Assembly (NCBI GenBank): GCA_023375675.1
Contig: JALQBC010000009.1
Span: 682,001 to 746,000, forward strand
DNA: 64,000 bases
Direction: 5' to 3'
Source of the DNA: Cytospora piceicola
Lineage: Eukaryota > Ascomycota > Sordariomycetes > Diaporthales > Cytosporaceae
Shown: positions 46,246 through 57,649 of the stretch, piece after piece
How the letters are laid out: each line of letters opens with the position of its first letter
How positions within the stretch are numbered: position 1 is the first letter of the stretch
The notes under the pieces: generated by a model
What the model saw: only the letters and a program-made list of their open reading frames with translations
Database searches by the model: none
What the model was told of the DNA's origin: nothing
Program-made: the position numbers and the translations under genes

Positions 46246-49200
46246 CTAGCGTCGCTGTCTCTTTTCCCTGTCGCTGGGCGGCATCTCCGCGGCATCACTG
46301 CCTCGCTTCCTTGTAGACCTTCGATCATCGCCACGAGGGTCTCGCCGGTCGTCGCCGAGTCGTCCTGTTCCGCCATCTCGCGGTCCGTCCCTTGGTCCTT
46401 CTCTCGGGCCATCCCTGGGCCCCTCTCTGAGTCCTCCGCGCATCGATCCCCCTCGGTTACTACTACCCCAGTCACCCCCCGGTCTACCTCCGCTGCCAGC
46501 GTCGTTTCTGCTGGTGTCACCTCTGCCGTCGCTGCGATGCCGAGAATCGCGACCAGAACCCGAAGGCTCCCTACCACCGCCAGGCAAGGGCTCCCGATTG
46601 CTGCTACTAGAAGCAGCCTCGCGTGTCGATCGGCGAGGTTGGATTGGTTCGTGGTTAGGATCCCGATCCCGACTCAGGTCCATTACTGGTGGCATGCCAG
46701 CCCGGCGATCATGACGGTCGTGGTACTCACCACCGGCACGTGGGTCCTTTACCTCCCGTTCACCGCGAGGGCTGCGGTCTCGGCCGCCATGACGACTAGA
46801 CCGATCGGACCTCTCACGGTGATCGCGCCGTCCACCCCGGTCGTGGTCACCTCTGCTACCGGGCAAATCATCACCAGGTGGAGCACCTCTCGGATCACGG
46901 GACGGTGGCCCACTGACGTCGTTTCCGGCCAAGGGACGATCCGGGATTGGGTTTCGTCGCATGGGATCTGGTCGCTCGTGGAGAGGAGTCGAAACTGGTG
47001 AGGCACCAGTCAGGATCTGTGCATCGGAATCTGGCATGTTCTGCCTTCCCCTCCGGTGGTCGCTCTCTCGCTTGCCACCCGGTGTGATGTTGCTTTGAAG
47101 CTTCTCAAGCTGCCTGCGAATACTACCTCGCTGCCTGTCGTGACTTGCCGAGGGGCCGGTCGGGGCAGAGTGGGGTGCGTTCTGCTCCGAAGCAGGAGCG
47201 ATGGGAACATGGTTTTGATTTTGACGTGATGCAGACGGCCCCGTAGGCGTAGATGCTCGGTCGCTCGTATGGATTGGAACAACTTGGGGGCGTGAGTGCG
47301 AGGGCTCTCTGGGCGGAGGTGGCGGAGGTGGAGGTGGAACCATGTGTCTCATACGGTCCGGGTGGACCGGTTGTTCAAACGGTTGGGCACGATCCGGATG
47401 TGTGCCACCTGCAGGCACCGGAAGTGTGGCAGTTCCAGAGCTCGTCGCCTGGTCAAACTGACTTGATTGCCCTCTTCGTGGTCTAGATGACGAAGGCCCA
47501 GTTGGAGGCTGTCGATCCGGCGATATTGCTCGATTGGTATCCGGAGGCGGCATCCGCACATCAGACCTGGGTCCTGAAGGCACGGACGAAATTCTGGACG
47601 AGGGCCTGCCGCCGCGCCCACGAGGGCCCTGTGGAGGGGTTTCTATCAATGTTGGTATTGGATTTAAACGCCCATAGTTGGGGTCCTGCTGAACGGGCCG
47701 GTTGCGATCTGATTCGTGAGGACGAGGTACGGGCTGGAAGGGAGCATCCCGGCTGCGCTCGTTGGACGGCCGATCTTGCTCCTTGGGCTGCTCGATTACC
47801 CTCGCCGACGGCTGGGGTGGTTCCACTGCATATGCGCTCCTGCGAGGTTGACGTTCTTCACGACTGTGGCCACTGAAGGGAACGTTCGAATTGAACCTCT
47901 CATCTCTCCTTGGACTGGCTGCGCGCGATGACGTCCGATCTCGCCCGCTGTCCCTAGGAGAGCGGGTCGAAGAATGGTTTGGCTGTGTCTGCATCAATGC
48001 GGCGCGCTCAGGATTGATGATTTCAATATTCTCAGCCTGCAAGAGAGCGGCCCTCTCGGGATTCATTGGGGGCTCTTCCGTGGACGTGTCAGAGGCAGCT
48101 GGTTGAGGTTCTTGGGCTGTCGCAGAAGGCTCCCGAGGACCCCGACTCTCGCGACCAGATACCGATGGCCTACGATCTCGAGGCGGGCGACTCTCTCGGT
48201 CACTCAGTGCAGACTCACTTCGTGAAGGGTCACCTCGACGGGGAGAAGGTTCGGGCTTGCTCGACCGATCACGCTCTGAGAGCCGGCCAGGTTCGCGAGA
48301 ACTGCGCTCACTCGTGCGACGGTCCGAGTCATGTTCTCGCTTATCACCGCGACTGCTATCTTGCTGACGAGGATCCCTCGAATCTCTGGCATCACGGGAC
48401 AAGTCCCTTTGTTCTCGAACTTGGTCTCGAAAGCGTTCTCTCGGGTCTTTGGTCTCGCGTGGCTCTTTGGGGTCTCGAACTTCTCGAGACGAATCACGTC
48501 GTTCAGAGCCATGTGCTGGAGGAAACGGTTCACCTCGATAGTGAGGAGGAATAGGGACATCTGGGCGGCTGGGAAGCCCATGAGGCATCCTCTCTGATCT
48601 CGAACCCGTAGCCCCAGAGCGTGACTCACTGCGTCCCGTTGACGACGAGGGTGGAGCAGGGGAATGCGCTGCGAATGGCTTTGGTGTTGCCGGTCGGCTG
48701 TTGTGTGCAAGGACCCTATCTTTGACCAAGCTTTCCCTTGGCGCGTCTTTCTCCCGAGTAACAGATTTCGTAGCCGGGTTACCGGCCCTTGCCGGATTGT
48801 TTTGATCAGAAGATGAAGCCTTGGAGTCCTTTCCGTCCTTGACTTCACCATCTTCGACCTCAGCTGGTGGGGCAGGTGTCGCACTTGTTGGTGTCAGTAA
48901 GTTTCTGTCGACTGGTCGTTTGGGTAGCATCGTGGGCACTGACGTAGTAGGTTGCTGGGAGTTGGAATTTGCGGCTGTCGACCGTGAGCCAGAGACCACA
49001 GCTGGTGCGGTCATTTCCACATCCTTGGGCACATCCTGGGGCATGCCGGACTGTTTATTGTTAGTGGGCTGTAAGATCTCTTCCACAAGGCCAGATCTGC
49101 TCACCATATTGGGACGGAACGCCGGAACAGCAATCCATTTGGACTCCCGCTTCTTCAACATGGAGAAGACAGTCTGAGCGGTGACTGCAAGATCAACACG

Positions 49201-52200
49201 ATGTTCTTCTTCTGACGAGCCTTTCGAAGCTTCTTCTCGCAATTTGATCTCATCGAGCACCTTCAAGAGCTGCGTGCCCATGAAGTTGACGGCGGGGAAG
49301 AAGTTAGAAACTGCTTTTAGAACAGTGATGGCATTCCTGATGTGCATCCATTCCTTCGTCCCTTGCAAACAGGCTTTCAACGCTACGTTGAGATTCTTGT
49401 GCCACTCATAGTGAGAATCCCGGAAGAATGGGTGCTCAACAAAGCTCGTTGGATTGCCTTCCTCGTCAAACGTAGTGGCAAAGCCTAGGTATTTTCGTTT
49501 GAGGCCGAAAGCCTCTTTCTCGTAGACAGTCTTATCGGCGTGCCATCTCGCTAGGTCTTCCAATATACACTTGATGAGACGACCCAGGTGTTCCGCTTCG
49601 CGCATCGTACACGAGAAAATCATTGCTCGAAGTCTGTTGGCGTTGAATAATTGCTCGTAAAAGGAGAGCAACTTGAAGTTGGGTGTCTGATTCTCGTGCA
49701 GGAATTTGATCATCCTGAAGCAGTACTCGGTATCTGAAGCCGAGACGAGAAGTCGAGGAAGGATGCAGTATTCAAGTACGGCGTCAGAGATCAAATTGGC
49801 GTCTGTAACGGTTCCGCAAAACCAGAACTTGGCTTGCCTGGCTAGTCGAAACTTCGTCTTCTGGTACCGCTCGATATGATTTGTCATTTCATCGCGGATG
49901 GATTTGGCAAGCCCCAAGAGAAACTTCTTCTTCTCATCCTTCTTGTTCATGCCTTGTCGGGTCATGTCCGAGCGATCCTTCATAACGTCTTCTGCTTCCT
50001 TGTTGAGTCTATCGTGCTCAGCCTCATAGCTTGAGTTCGGAACATGTAAATCGCCCAATGAAAGCGACCAGAATGTGACATAGAACTCGGGGCTGATGTA
50101 TTGCCACGTGCCTGAAGGCAGCATGTCCTGTATCGTGTCGACAACTGGTTGAAGGACGTCCGTGATAGGATCCGATTTTCGCGTATCCAATACGGCAGGA
50201 GGCGGTGTTGCAGCGGCGGGCTTGTCGTCCACAACCATCTTGTCTTCGGTCTCCTCGTTACCAGGACTTTGGTTGGTAGCTACAGTTCCAGAAGCATCTC
50301 CATTCATGGCAAGATCGCCTTCTGCATCAGTTGCCCCTTGGACAGGCTGGCTACCAGGGTGGCCATCCTTCGCAGGGGAGACTATGGCGGCTTTGGTAGC
50401 CGCCATGCGATGTGCTAAACTAGCCCTTCCGATCATAAATGCCAAGTGGACATCCAGACCATAGCGACTGACCAAATCTGTGATGCTGGGAATGATGGCA
50501 TCGAATTGATCTGGTGACAGGTTGCTGCGCAAGAAGTCGAGATACTGCGACAGTGCCTGGTGCACCTCGTCCATAATTGTAGCCAAGTACTTTACGTGAG
50601 CCTCGTCCTCGGGCAGCTTGTAGGGAGCCGATTGGCGATATTGCGACAGGTTAATCAGGAGCCGTCCAGCGAGCTTGGTATCGACCAGAGACTGCATGAG
50701 ACGTTTCGCCCCACTGACAGATTCAAAGCGTCGATCACCCAAGTTGATGAGCGTCTGTCGACGAAGCACCTCGCCGCCGGTCATTGCCCGTAGCTGGGCA
50801 TCGGTGAAGTCAACGTCAGGGACTACACCACCCATGGTCGATATGAGCTCTCGAAGAATGACTAAATCTGTGGAATTTCCTTTGGAAAGTTGGTTGTTGA
50901 CGTATTGTAGAACCGGCGACGGCTTCATGTTTTGATACCGCTTGAAGACACGGCCAGAGAATCTCGATAGAGCCTGAAGCCATTTGCTTGTGAGCAGTAC
51001 AGATGCTTCCTGTGTCCGGCTCCTTGTTTTTCCGCCCAGAGCGCTCATCAGAGACCAAGTTAGCACATCGTAGCCAAGGTCGGTGAGGTATCTGGCACAC
51101 TCGACGAAGGCCTGGATTAGGTTGGGATATGCCTCGATCTGGTCAAATGCGGTTTTGAACACAATACCCGGAGATGAGTACGCAGTCTTTGCCAGCTTCT
51201 TGGCCATTGCAGACAGATTCTGTAGGGAGAGGCGCTTGAGAACGCTTGTTGTTTCTGCTTTCGTTCGCGCAAAGGCCGTTTTGATCGCTGGACTGCGTGA
51301 GGTCTGGCCCAGAAACCATTCCGCATAAATGTTGTAACGCGTAGTTATTGGGAACAGCTTCAGCAGGTCCCAAACAGCATGGACGGCGAATGAATTTGCT
51401 TCAGTCATGCTGAGAGCGGGGACCAGCAACCGTTTCAAGAGATCTTGCCAGCGGTTCATGTTCTCGGGGGACTGGTCTTGAGCTAGACTGGCAGCTCCAA
51501 TTCCGGCAAGTTTGGTCAAAAGCGCCGGCTCTTTGCCGATGCTGACTCCAGAGAGGTTCATGAGAGAGCCACAGAGTGTGAAAACATCATCAATCGTTTG
51601 GCACACCGGAACGTTGTCGGCCCATTCGTCCCAGTAACATCGATATGGTAGGTTGTCCTTCACTCCGTCTGGATGTGGCCAACGCAGTGGTCGTTTTGGG
51701 TTGGACTGAGCAAGCCTGACGGATCCCTTTGCCACACCTGCCTGATCGATATCTGGTAGCCTCTTGAAGGGTATCTCCAACTGACCACTAGATTCGCTGG
51801 ATGCGACCCTGGTCTCTGTGAAAACCTTATGAACCGAATGGAGGAGGAGGCGATTGATGAGCTTGACAAGGTCGGGGAATGCTTCCGTTAGCCAAGGAAA
51901 GCGCGCCAAGATGAAAAGAGCATCGGGTATAGCTCCCAGGGTGAGAAGCTCAGTGAGAAGCATAACCTTCTGGTAGTACTTTTCGGTGGATTTTGTCTTT
52001 GCTGCCGCTGCCTCCGCAGCAGCCCTGGCTTTCAACTCAGCATTGAGTTTATTCGCTCTTGCCACGTCCTTCTCATCGTCGGGTAGAACTCCTAGCATGG
52101 CTAGGGCGCCGCCTCCCTTCCCAGTCTTTGCCTTATCCTCCTCCTCGAGTTTCTTCATCTTTTCTTCACGGACCTGTCCCATGTCGACATCGGCTGGAGC

Positions 52201-53712
52201 GACATGCGGCCACAAGTCAGCGAGAGAGATGAAACCTATCTTGATAAGCAATGCTGTCATGAAGAAAATGTTGGCTGGAAGCTCATCATTCTCATCCTTG
52301 GCCTCTGACTCGTAGAATCGCAGTTTAAACCCCAGTAACTGGGCCGCCACGCTATTGCCCTGAGGCGGAAGAGTCTTGGTAGCGACCATCCACTGTGTTT
52401 CTGGATCGAGATGCGATAGCTCTTCGCCGGATGCCGAGACTGTATCGAGGATGGCTTGCAGCCTTTGAAGCTCCGGTCCCTCAACTTGACGGCCACCGAG
52501 CTCGAAGTAAGCGTCGAGATGCGTTTCACGGGCTCTGCTCCAAAACTTGATATCGCGTTGGCGACGCTGTTCTGTAAGGAGTATCTCGTCCTCCTCACTG
52601 GTTGTCCAGTGCGCCGATTCTGGAAGAGCCCATTTTGGCAGACCACCCACAGATATCGAGGCCTTGGCATGACCGCGCGGCCACCACGAGCTGATGCGGA
52701 GGAATTTGACAAAGAACCTGTTCTGTTTGATGAGAACAGAGGCAAACACATCGAGAGTCACGTCAAGAACACGTCCAACATCCAGATCAAAAGTGCCAAT
52801 AAGACCCTTGACCCGCTCGAAGGCAGCCTGAACAGCGTCTGATGTCGGAGGCTCCGTGTTACAGGTTGTGAAGAGTTCCGTGGCAAGCTTCGAGTATCCC
52901 TCGGTTTCCTCCCGCAGCAGATTGTAGTTGGCTTGTTTGTATAGTATGTTCGTAGCTTGGCGAATTCCCATCTTGGTGAAGGTCTCACGGATTAGGCCCA
53001 ACTGCTCAAGCACAGCTGGCTCTAGAACCTTGCGCATCAGCGCTGGGTCGATACCTGTCGCAATCATAAAGTCGCGTAGAGTCGAGCCGAAGGCGCCGGA
53101 TTCGACATCAACGTAAACGGAAAGAGTGTCGAGGAGTAGGGTATGGGTGTCGAACGCGCGATGATTCGTGTCAGCATCGTCTGGCCGGGATCCGAGTACG
53201 TCCTTGGCGACTTCGCCGGCCTGAGATGACTTCAGGCGTAAGTCGAGGCATGACTGGATGAGTTCTTGAAATATCGTAGACAGCTCCTGAACGTCCTCGT
53301 CATCACGCGACTGTATCCCATGGTCAACCAGCTCTTGGCGGCCACCTTGTGTCCAACTGCCCAGCCGAGCGTCTGTCACGATTTCGTAGTGATATCCGGA
53401 TAGTATCGGCGATGGTGGTGACGAAGGAGGCAGGTTCGATACCTTTGTGGTCAGCGGGACAGCAGGAGCATGGGATGAGGCGCTCGAGGGTCGGGGGAGG
53501 GTAGGTGAAATCTGAGGTGATGCGGTGGCCGTGGTTGTCGAAGGGCCAGTTGTTGTGGTCTGGAAGGAGTCACGACGGTCATTGCGTCGCGTCATTCTAC
53601 CACCACCACCAGGCCGGTTTCTGTCATTTTGGCCCATGTTGCCGCTGTCAGGTCTGTGAGGCGAAGGCCGGCCGCTGCCCGAGTCGTTAACTCTCTTGCG
53701 CTTCGGACCCAT
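46246..53712 (-). CDS. THO2: THO complex subunit 2
   Basis: A single uninterrupted frame of 2,488 aa. THO2 is the scaffold of the THO complex, which couples transcription to mRNA packaging and export (TREX) and limits R-loops. ATG at 53712-53710; the two codons upstream lack an ATG. Layout: short disordered N-terminus; helical scaffold from about 110 to 1,540, including the THOC2 block FPITTRYNIYAEWFLGQ near residue 790 and the Tho2 domain around 1,100-1,400 (LSPDQFDAIIPSITDLV, FRMIKFLHENQTPNFKLL); then about 950 residues of disordered tail with dense Arg-Asp, Arg-Ser and Pro repeats, ending in basic residues. The RD/RS tail is the part expected to bind RNA. The 7.5-kb gene has no visible intron. 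Divergent from MET2 across about 970 bp. Confidence 0.93.
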   Translation of the reverse strand: MGPKRKRVNDSGSGRPSPHRPDSGNMGQNDRNRPGGGGRMTRRNDRRDSFQTTTTGPSTTTATASPQISPTLPRPSSASSHAPAVPLTTKVSNLPPSSPPSPILSGYHYEIVTDARLGSWTQGGRQELVDHGIQSRDDEDVQELSTIFQELIQSCLDLRLKSSQAGEVAKDVLGSRPDDADTNHRAFDTHTLLLDTLSVYVDVESGAFGSTLRDFMIATGIDPALMRKVLEPAVLEQLGLIRETFTKMGIRQATNILYKQANYNLLREETEGYSKLATELFTTCNTEPPTSDAVQAAFERVKGLIGTFDLDVGRVLDVTLDVFASVLIKQNRFFVKFLRISSWWPRGHAKASISVGGLPKWALPESAHWTTSEEDEILLTEQRRQRDIKFWSRARETHLDAYFELGGRQVEGPELQRLQAILDTVSASGEELSHLDPETQWMVATKTLPPQGNSVAAQLLGFKLRFYESEAKDENDELPANIFFMTALLIKIGFISLADLWPHVAPADVDMGQVREEKMKKLEEEDKAKTGKGGGALAMLGVLPDDEKDVARANKLNAELKARAAAEAAAAKTKSTEKYYQKVMLLTELLTLGAIPDALFILARFPWLTEAFPDLVKLINRLLLHSVHKVFTETRVASSESSGQLEIPFKRLPDIDQAGVAKGSVRLAQSNPKRPLRWPHPDGVKDNLPYRCYWDEWADNVPVCQTIDDVFTLCGSLMNLSGVSIGKEPALLTKLAGIGAASLAQDQSPENMNRWQDLLKRLLVPALSMTEANSFAVHAVWDLLKLFPITTRYNIYAEWFLGQTSRSPAIKTAFARTKAETTSVLKRLSLQNLSAMAKKLAKTAYSSPGIVFKTAFDQIEAYPNLIQAFVECARYLTDLGYDVLTWSLMSALGGKTRSRTQEASVLLTSKWLQALSRFSGRVFKRYQNMKPSPVLQYVNNQLSKGNSTDLVILRELISTMGGVVPDVDFTDAQLRAMTGGEVLRRQTLINLGDRRFESVSGAKRLMQSLVDTKLAGRLLINLSQYRQSAPYKLPEDEAHVKYLATIMDEVHQALSQYLDFLRSNLSPDQFDAIIPSITDLVSRYGLDVHLAFMIGRASLAHRMAATKAAIVSPAKDGHPGSQPVQGATDAEGDLAMNGDASGTVATNQSPGNEETEDKMVVDDKPAAATPPPAVLDTRKSDPITDVLQPVVDTIQDMLPSGTWQYISPEFYVTFWSLSLGDLHVPNSSYEAEHDRLNKEAEDVMKDRSDMTRQGMNKKDEKKKFLLGLAKSIRDEMTNHIERYQKTKFRLARQAKFWFCGTVTDANLISDAVLEYCILPRLLVSASDTEYCFRMIKFLHENQTPNFKLLSFYEQLFNANRLRAMIFSCTMREAEHLGRLIKCILEDLARWHADKTVYEKEAFGLKRKYLGFATTFDEEGNPTSFVEHPFFRDSHYEWHKNLNVALKACLQGTKEWMHIRNAITVLKAVSNFFPAVNFMGTQLLKVLDEIKLREEASKGSSEEEHRVDLAVTAQTVFSMLKKRESKWIAVPAFRPNMVSRSGLVEEILQPTNNKQSGMPQDVPKDVEMTAPAVVSGSRSTAANSNSQQPTTSVPTMLPKRPVDRNLLTPTSATPAPPAEVEDGEVKDGKDSKASSSDQNNPARAGNPATKSVTREKDAPRESLVKDRVLAHNSRPATPKPFAAHSPAPPSSSTGRSESRSGATGSRSERMPHGLPSRPDVPIPPHYRGEPFPPAHGSERRDSSREVRDPKEPRETKDPRERFRDQVREQRDLSRDARDSRDPRQQDSSRGDKREHDSDRRTSERSSREPGRLSERDRSSKPEPSPRRGDPSRSESALSDRESRPPRDRRPSVSGRESRGPREPSATAQEPQPAASDTSTEEPPMNPERAALLQAENIEIINPERAALMQTQPNHSSTRSPRDSGRDRTSSRAASPRRDERFNSNVPFSGHSREERQPRRSAYAVEPPQPSARVIEQPKEQDRPSNERSRDAPFQPVPRPHESDRNRPVQQDPNYGRLNPIPTLIETPPQGPRGRGGRPSSRISSVPSGPRSDVRMPPPDTNRAISPDRQPPTGPSSSRPRRGQSSQFDQATSSGTATLPVPAGGTHPDRAQPFEQPVHPDRMRHMVPPPPPPPPPREPSHSRPQVVPIHTSDRASTPTGPSASRQNQNHVPIAPASEQNAPHSAPTGPSASHDRQRGSIRRQLEKLQSNITPGGKRESDHRRGRQNMPDSDAQILTGASPVSTPLHERPDPMRRNPIPDRPLAGNDVSGPPSRDPRGAPPGDDLPGSRGDHDRGGRRDHRERSDRSSRHGGRDRSPRGEREVKDPRAGGEYHDRHDRRAGMPPVMDLSRDRDPNHEPIQPRRSTREAASSSSNREPLPGGGREPSGSGRDSRHRSDGRGDTSRNDAGSGGRPGGDWGSSNRGGSMRGGLREGPRDGPREGPRDGPRDGGTGRLGDDRRDPRGDDRRSTRKRGSDAAEMPPSDREKRQRR

Positions 53713-54684
53713 CTTCAATTCAACAAGGGCAGTTGCTGTATCATGGATGCTGGCAGGTTATCGCAGCAGCGGGATATGATGTGATCGGATTGTTGATTGC
53801 CAAGAGTCGAGACGAAGGGTATGGTGCGAAAAAAGACGGTTCTCTTTTGTTCTCGCGCGAAGGTACGGTAGTCACGCCTCGGGTTGGCAGCGTGGCGCGA
53901 CGTGGGGAAGGCTGAAAGGAAGTCGCGAGAAAAAACAACAAGCTTAAACGACACAGGAGAATTGAGAACGTTCGCGCCGGTCGGAATAGTCCAGCGCCAA
54001 GTTAGGGAATGACATTGACGGTAGAGCGGCGAAGGTGGTCGGTCTGCTGTCTCGTTTGGTTGAACCCTTGGGGAAGTTGTAGTCGTCAAAAGCTTGCGGC
54101 TCAGTGCTGCATCACCAGGACGAGGCGAGCTGGAGTGGAGCCTGCCGGGAAGCCTGCCGGGGGACACTATAGTAGAGCGACTGACGGAGGGCTCTGACAC
54201 TGATCAGTATTACGCAGGGGCTGGAATCCCTGTAGGTACCTACGTAGGTAGCTACCTCGGTACCTAAGATACTTGTCACCTGTATGGGCCCCTGCGTTCA
54301 AGGGGTTTAGAGGCTCGAACCAGTCTTCCTCAGATATTCTCTCCTACCTTACGAAGAAATGGCATTGTCCCGCTATTATCTGGGCAATGGAAATGAGCAC
54401 CTGGAAGCACTCACTACCTTACACTATCTACATGTGCCCATGATTAGAGTTGTACCAGTCCATGTAAAGATCCTTAGCTTCAATTGGCCAAGATGACGGA
54501 TCATCGAAGAACCGGGACCCGCTCTGATGGAATCGACTGGTACCGACGTACCAATGACTCTGGGCTCGATTCTCTTTATTCATGATGACTCTTCACAACG
54601 AACTGTACCTGGGATATTAAATTGGCGCTTTCGCATACAGTCGCAGTCGCTTCTCAGTCATCTTGTCCACGACATAGTGATAAC
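53713..54684. other. divergent promoter region between THO2 and MET2
   Basis: About 970 bp upstream of both genes. A palindrome-rich cluster (CTACGTAG, GGTACC, 54232-54268) sits in the middle. I see no CACGTG sulfur-regulator-type site. No gene. Confidence 0.5.
54232..54268. repeat. palindrome cluster GTAGGTACCTACGTAGGTAGC
   Basis: Nested inverted repeats combining GGTACC, CTACGTAG and GTAGCTAC, in the divergent THO2/MET2 promoter region. Confidence 0.8.
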
Positions 54685-56308
54685 ATGGCATCGAGCAACG
54701 CAAACGGCCAGGAGGCCGGCAAATATGGTGAGTGGCTCCCAATTCAAGGCTCTGTATACTGAGCATGGCATGGCGATGGTTTGAGAAGACCGGTGGCTGA
54801 ATACGTCCAAGGAAGAATCCAATCACAACCGGAGAATCCGTACGCGGACTTGATTCCAGACCAGCAAATCGCTGTTGTTCCTTCTTTCACTCTTGAGTCC
54901 GGTGTGACGCTGCACAATGTGCCCGTGGCATACACCACCAAGGGAAAGTTGTCGCCAAACGGTGACAATGCGATGGTTATCTGTCATGCCCTGACAGGCA
55001 GTGCCGATGTGAGCGACTGGTGGGGTCCACTTCTGGGTGGCCACGGGAGAGCGTTCGATGTGTCCCGGTTCTTCATTGTCTGCATGAACAGCCTGGGCAG
55101 TCCGTACGGCACCGCCAGTCCAGTGACCGCCAAGGATGGAGACATGAGCAACGGCAGATATGGCCCTGAGTTCCCTTTAACCACAATCCGCGATGATGTT
55201 CAGTGAGTCACCCCCTTATCAAATCCGTCGACATATTTGTGAGGCTTACATGTCTCGCAGGATCCATAAACTGCTCTTGGATGATCTAGGAGTGAAGCAG
55301 GTGGCTGCTGTAGTCGGTGGTTCCATGGGAGGTATGCTGGTCCTTGAATGGGCTTATTTCGGCAAGGAATACGTTCGCTCCATTGTTCCTATCGCGACAT
55401 CAAGCCAGCACAGCGCGTGGTGCATCAGCTGGGGCGAGGCACAGAGGCAGAGCATCTATGCCGATCCCAAGTATGACGACGGCTACTACTCCTTCTCCGA
55501 CCCGCCATCCACTGGGCTTGGAGCTGCGAGAATGTCGGCTCTCCTGACATACCGCAGTCGTAACTCTTTCGAGTCTCGCTTTGGGCGCAATATTCCTGAC
55601 CCTTCGAGGCGTCAGACTATTCGAGAAAGCCCACGCCCCAGCACTCCATCTGAAACCCACTTCAACATCCACAATGATGGCCACAAGATCAGCCGACCTG
55701 CCACCTCGCGAAGAACAAGCCAAAGCACACAGACGAGTGAGGGCGGGGCAGCGCAAAACGCTGATAGTGCAAATGAGCAGGCGTCGGACCCGCAGTTCCA
55801 TGGGCCCAAGGCTGAAAGTCTCACTGGATGTGACAGGGTGCCTACATCGACCTACTTCTCGGCCCAGTCGTATTTGCGATACCAGGGACAGAAGTTCGTC
55901 AATCGCTTCGATAGCAACTGCTATATCGCGATTACGAGGAAGCTCGATACACACGATGTCTCGCGCGATCGAGCCGAGACTGTTCCCGAAGCGCTGGGTC
56001 TGATCGAACAGCCAGCCCTCGTCCTCGGCATTGAGAGCGACGGTCTCTTCACGTTTGCGGAGCAGCAGGAGTTGGCAGAGCACATAAAGAATGCCAGGCT
56101 CGAGAAGATCGAGAGCCCTGAGGGTCATGATGCCTTCTTGCTCCAGTTTGAGCAAGTCAACAAATACATTCTCGAGTTCCTCAACGAGGTTTTGCCCGAT
56201 ATCATGCAGAGGGGCGGCGACAATACAGCTGTGGAGGCTTCTGTTGGTCAACTGACCAAGAGCAGCACCTTTGGTGAAGCCGAGGTCGAGGACATCACCG
56301 CATGGTAG
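54685..56308 (+). CDS. MET2: homoserine O-acetyltransferase
   Basis: Transfers acetyl from acetyl-CoA to homoserine, the first committed step toward methionine by direct sulfhydrylation. Exons 54685-54727, 54812-55202 and 55261-56308; 493 aa. Intron 1 (84 bp, GTGAGT, GCTGAAT branch, CCAAG acceptor, phase 1) is the choice that keeps the N-terminal block ENPYADLIPDQQIAVVPSF; intron 2 (58 bp, GTGAGT...CGCAG, phase 2) rejoins IRDDVQIHKLLLDDLG. Alpha/beta-hydrolase fold: oxyanion region CHALTGSADVSDWWG, nucleophile elbow VVGGSMGGML with Ser at about 165, and the catalytic His in EGHDAFLL at about 434. A Ser/Thr-rich disordered insert (about 240-300) interrupts the lid region, as in other fungal MET2 proteins. 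The first exon is the least certain part. Confidence 0.92.
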
Positions 56309-56692
56309 TGTCACTTAGCTGATGCAGGCCTCGATCGGTCCGGACAGGGCGGGCGGCGTATGAAAACGCAATAATGAGACATGTTCAACTCGTGTACATT
56401 CCGCGGTTCTGGGATTGGGGGCGTTTTCAAGGGCATACAGGTTGGTGCATTTGGCGTTCAACTCGCCATTTTGGGTCTTGGGAGGTTCTTGATATCCTCA
56501 CATGCTTAGGCAGTGCAGCATAAAATTGGGCATTGGGATAGAGAAAATACAACATACGATGTACTACCAGCGAAATCATCCATAAGCTCTCAGGCACCTC
56601 AAGTCAGTCTTCTTCCACCCGGCCCGGGCAGACCGAGTTTGCGGAGTAGGTTCGACACCACACAAGGCGTACGATGAGCCCTCCTTCCTACC

Positions 56693-56698
56693 CACGTG
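56693..56698. promoter_or_regulatory. CACGTG E-box, distal
   Basis: CACGTG about 1.2 kb before the phosphate transporter start. It matches the Pho4/NUC-1 core; the distance makes it a weak candidate. Confidence 0.3.
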
Positions 56699-57649
56699 GA
56701 GCCAAGAGGGGCTTGCATTGGCTCTGACAACTGGGCTTACTCAGCTATGCAAGTTCACCCCATCAACTGAACCCGGTCTTTTTTTCTATATCTGCAGGGT
56801 TTCAACTCACCAACAGTCTGGGAGGCCGAAATCAAGGGGAGAGGTTTTCCCCCCTCGATTACGCCGAGGCTGTCCATTCTTGGGCGATGCTCCGGCGCCA
56901 GGCTGCGGCGTTGACACCGAGTTTCGAAGGCTACCTGGTCCAGGTCTTTGAGGGGGCCGTCGTCTCGATGGTTAATGTGACACAACTGGATGTCGTATAT
57001 ACTACGCCAGATGACCTCAGAAACCCTCGGCTCTGCAGAGCCTGGACGAATTGTCCCTGGAAACGTTACATAAGGGGGGATGTCGTCTAGGTCGTGCCGT
57101 TCGTAACAGCGAAATTCTGAGGAGCGGAAGAAGCCAGAGTCCAATAGCAACTGCTGAGCCGCATACAGGTCGCCCCTTCTAGAATCTCACACCAGAATCT
57201 CGTGTTCTTCTGGCTGCCTCGGTTGGTGCTGGTTTGGTAGTACAACCAACGACGCCTCTTCCAACACTTCCGGCCTGACAGAAGCCTCCTGAGCATGCAA
57301 GGTCTGGGTTTCCTATTTTGACTTGCAGACTAAACAGACTAAGCAGCCACCGGTGGCCTTTCCTCTAGTTTCACTGGCCGGGAAAAGGCCAAGATGGACT
57401 GGTTTTTAGGGGGAACCTTATTCGGTGTCTTACGTCTGGGCTTGGGGGCCATCATCCGCGCAGGTGGTGTTCATGCATGATGCAGAATAATAGACCACCT
57501 ACCCAGCTACCCTTGCTATGTACCCCTCCCCTTTTCCTGACAATGCCACAGCACCACATGCATCAAAGTCAGCCCTATCCAGCGGGGCGAGAGGAATTCC
57601 AATCATACATAGATCTGCTGTCTTATAAGCCGCCCAAGCCACTGGCTCC

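Noticed and set aside
54728..54763. 36-bp alternative first intron of MET2
   Set aside because: Frame-compatible but too short for a fungal intron; the 84-bp alternative has better branch and acceptor signals.
55400..56314. 304-codon frame opposite MET2
   Set aside because: Antisense shadow of MET2 exon 3, which carries the catalytic residues on the plus strand.
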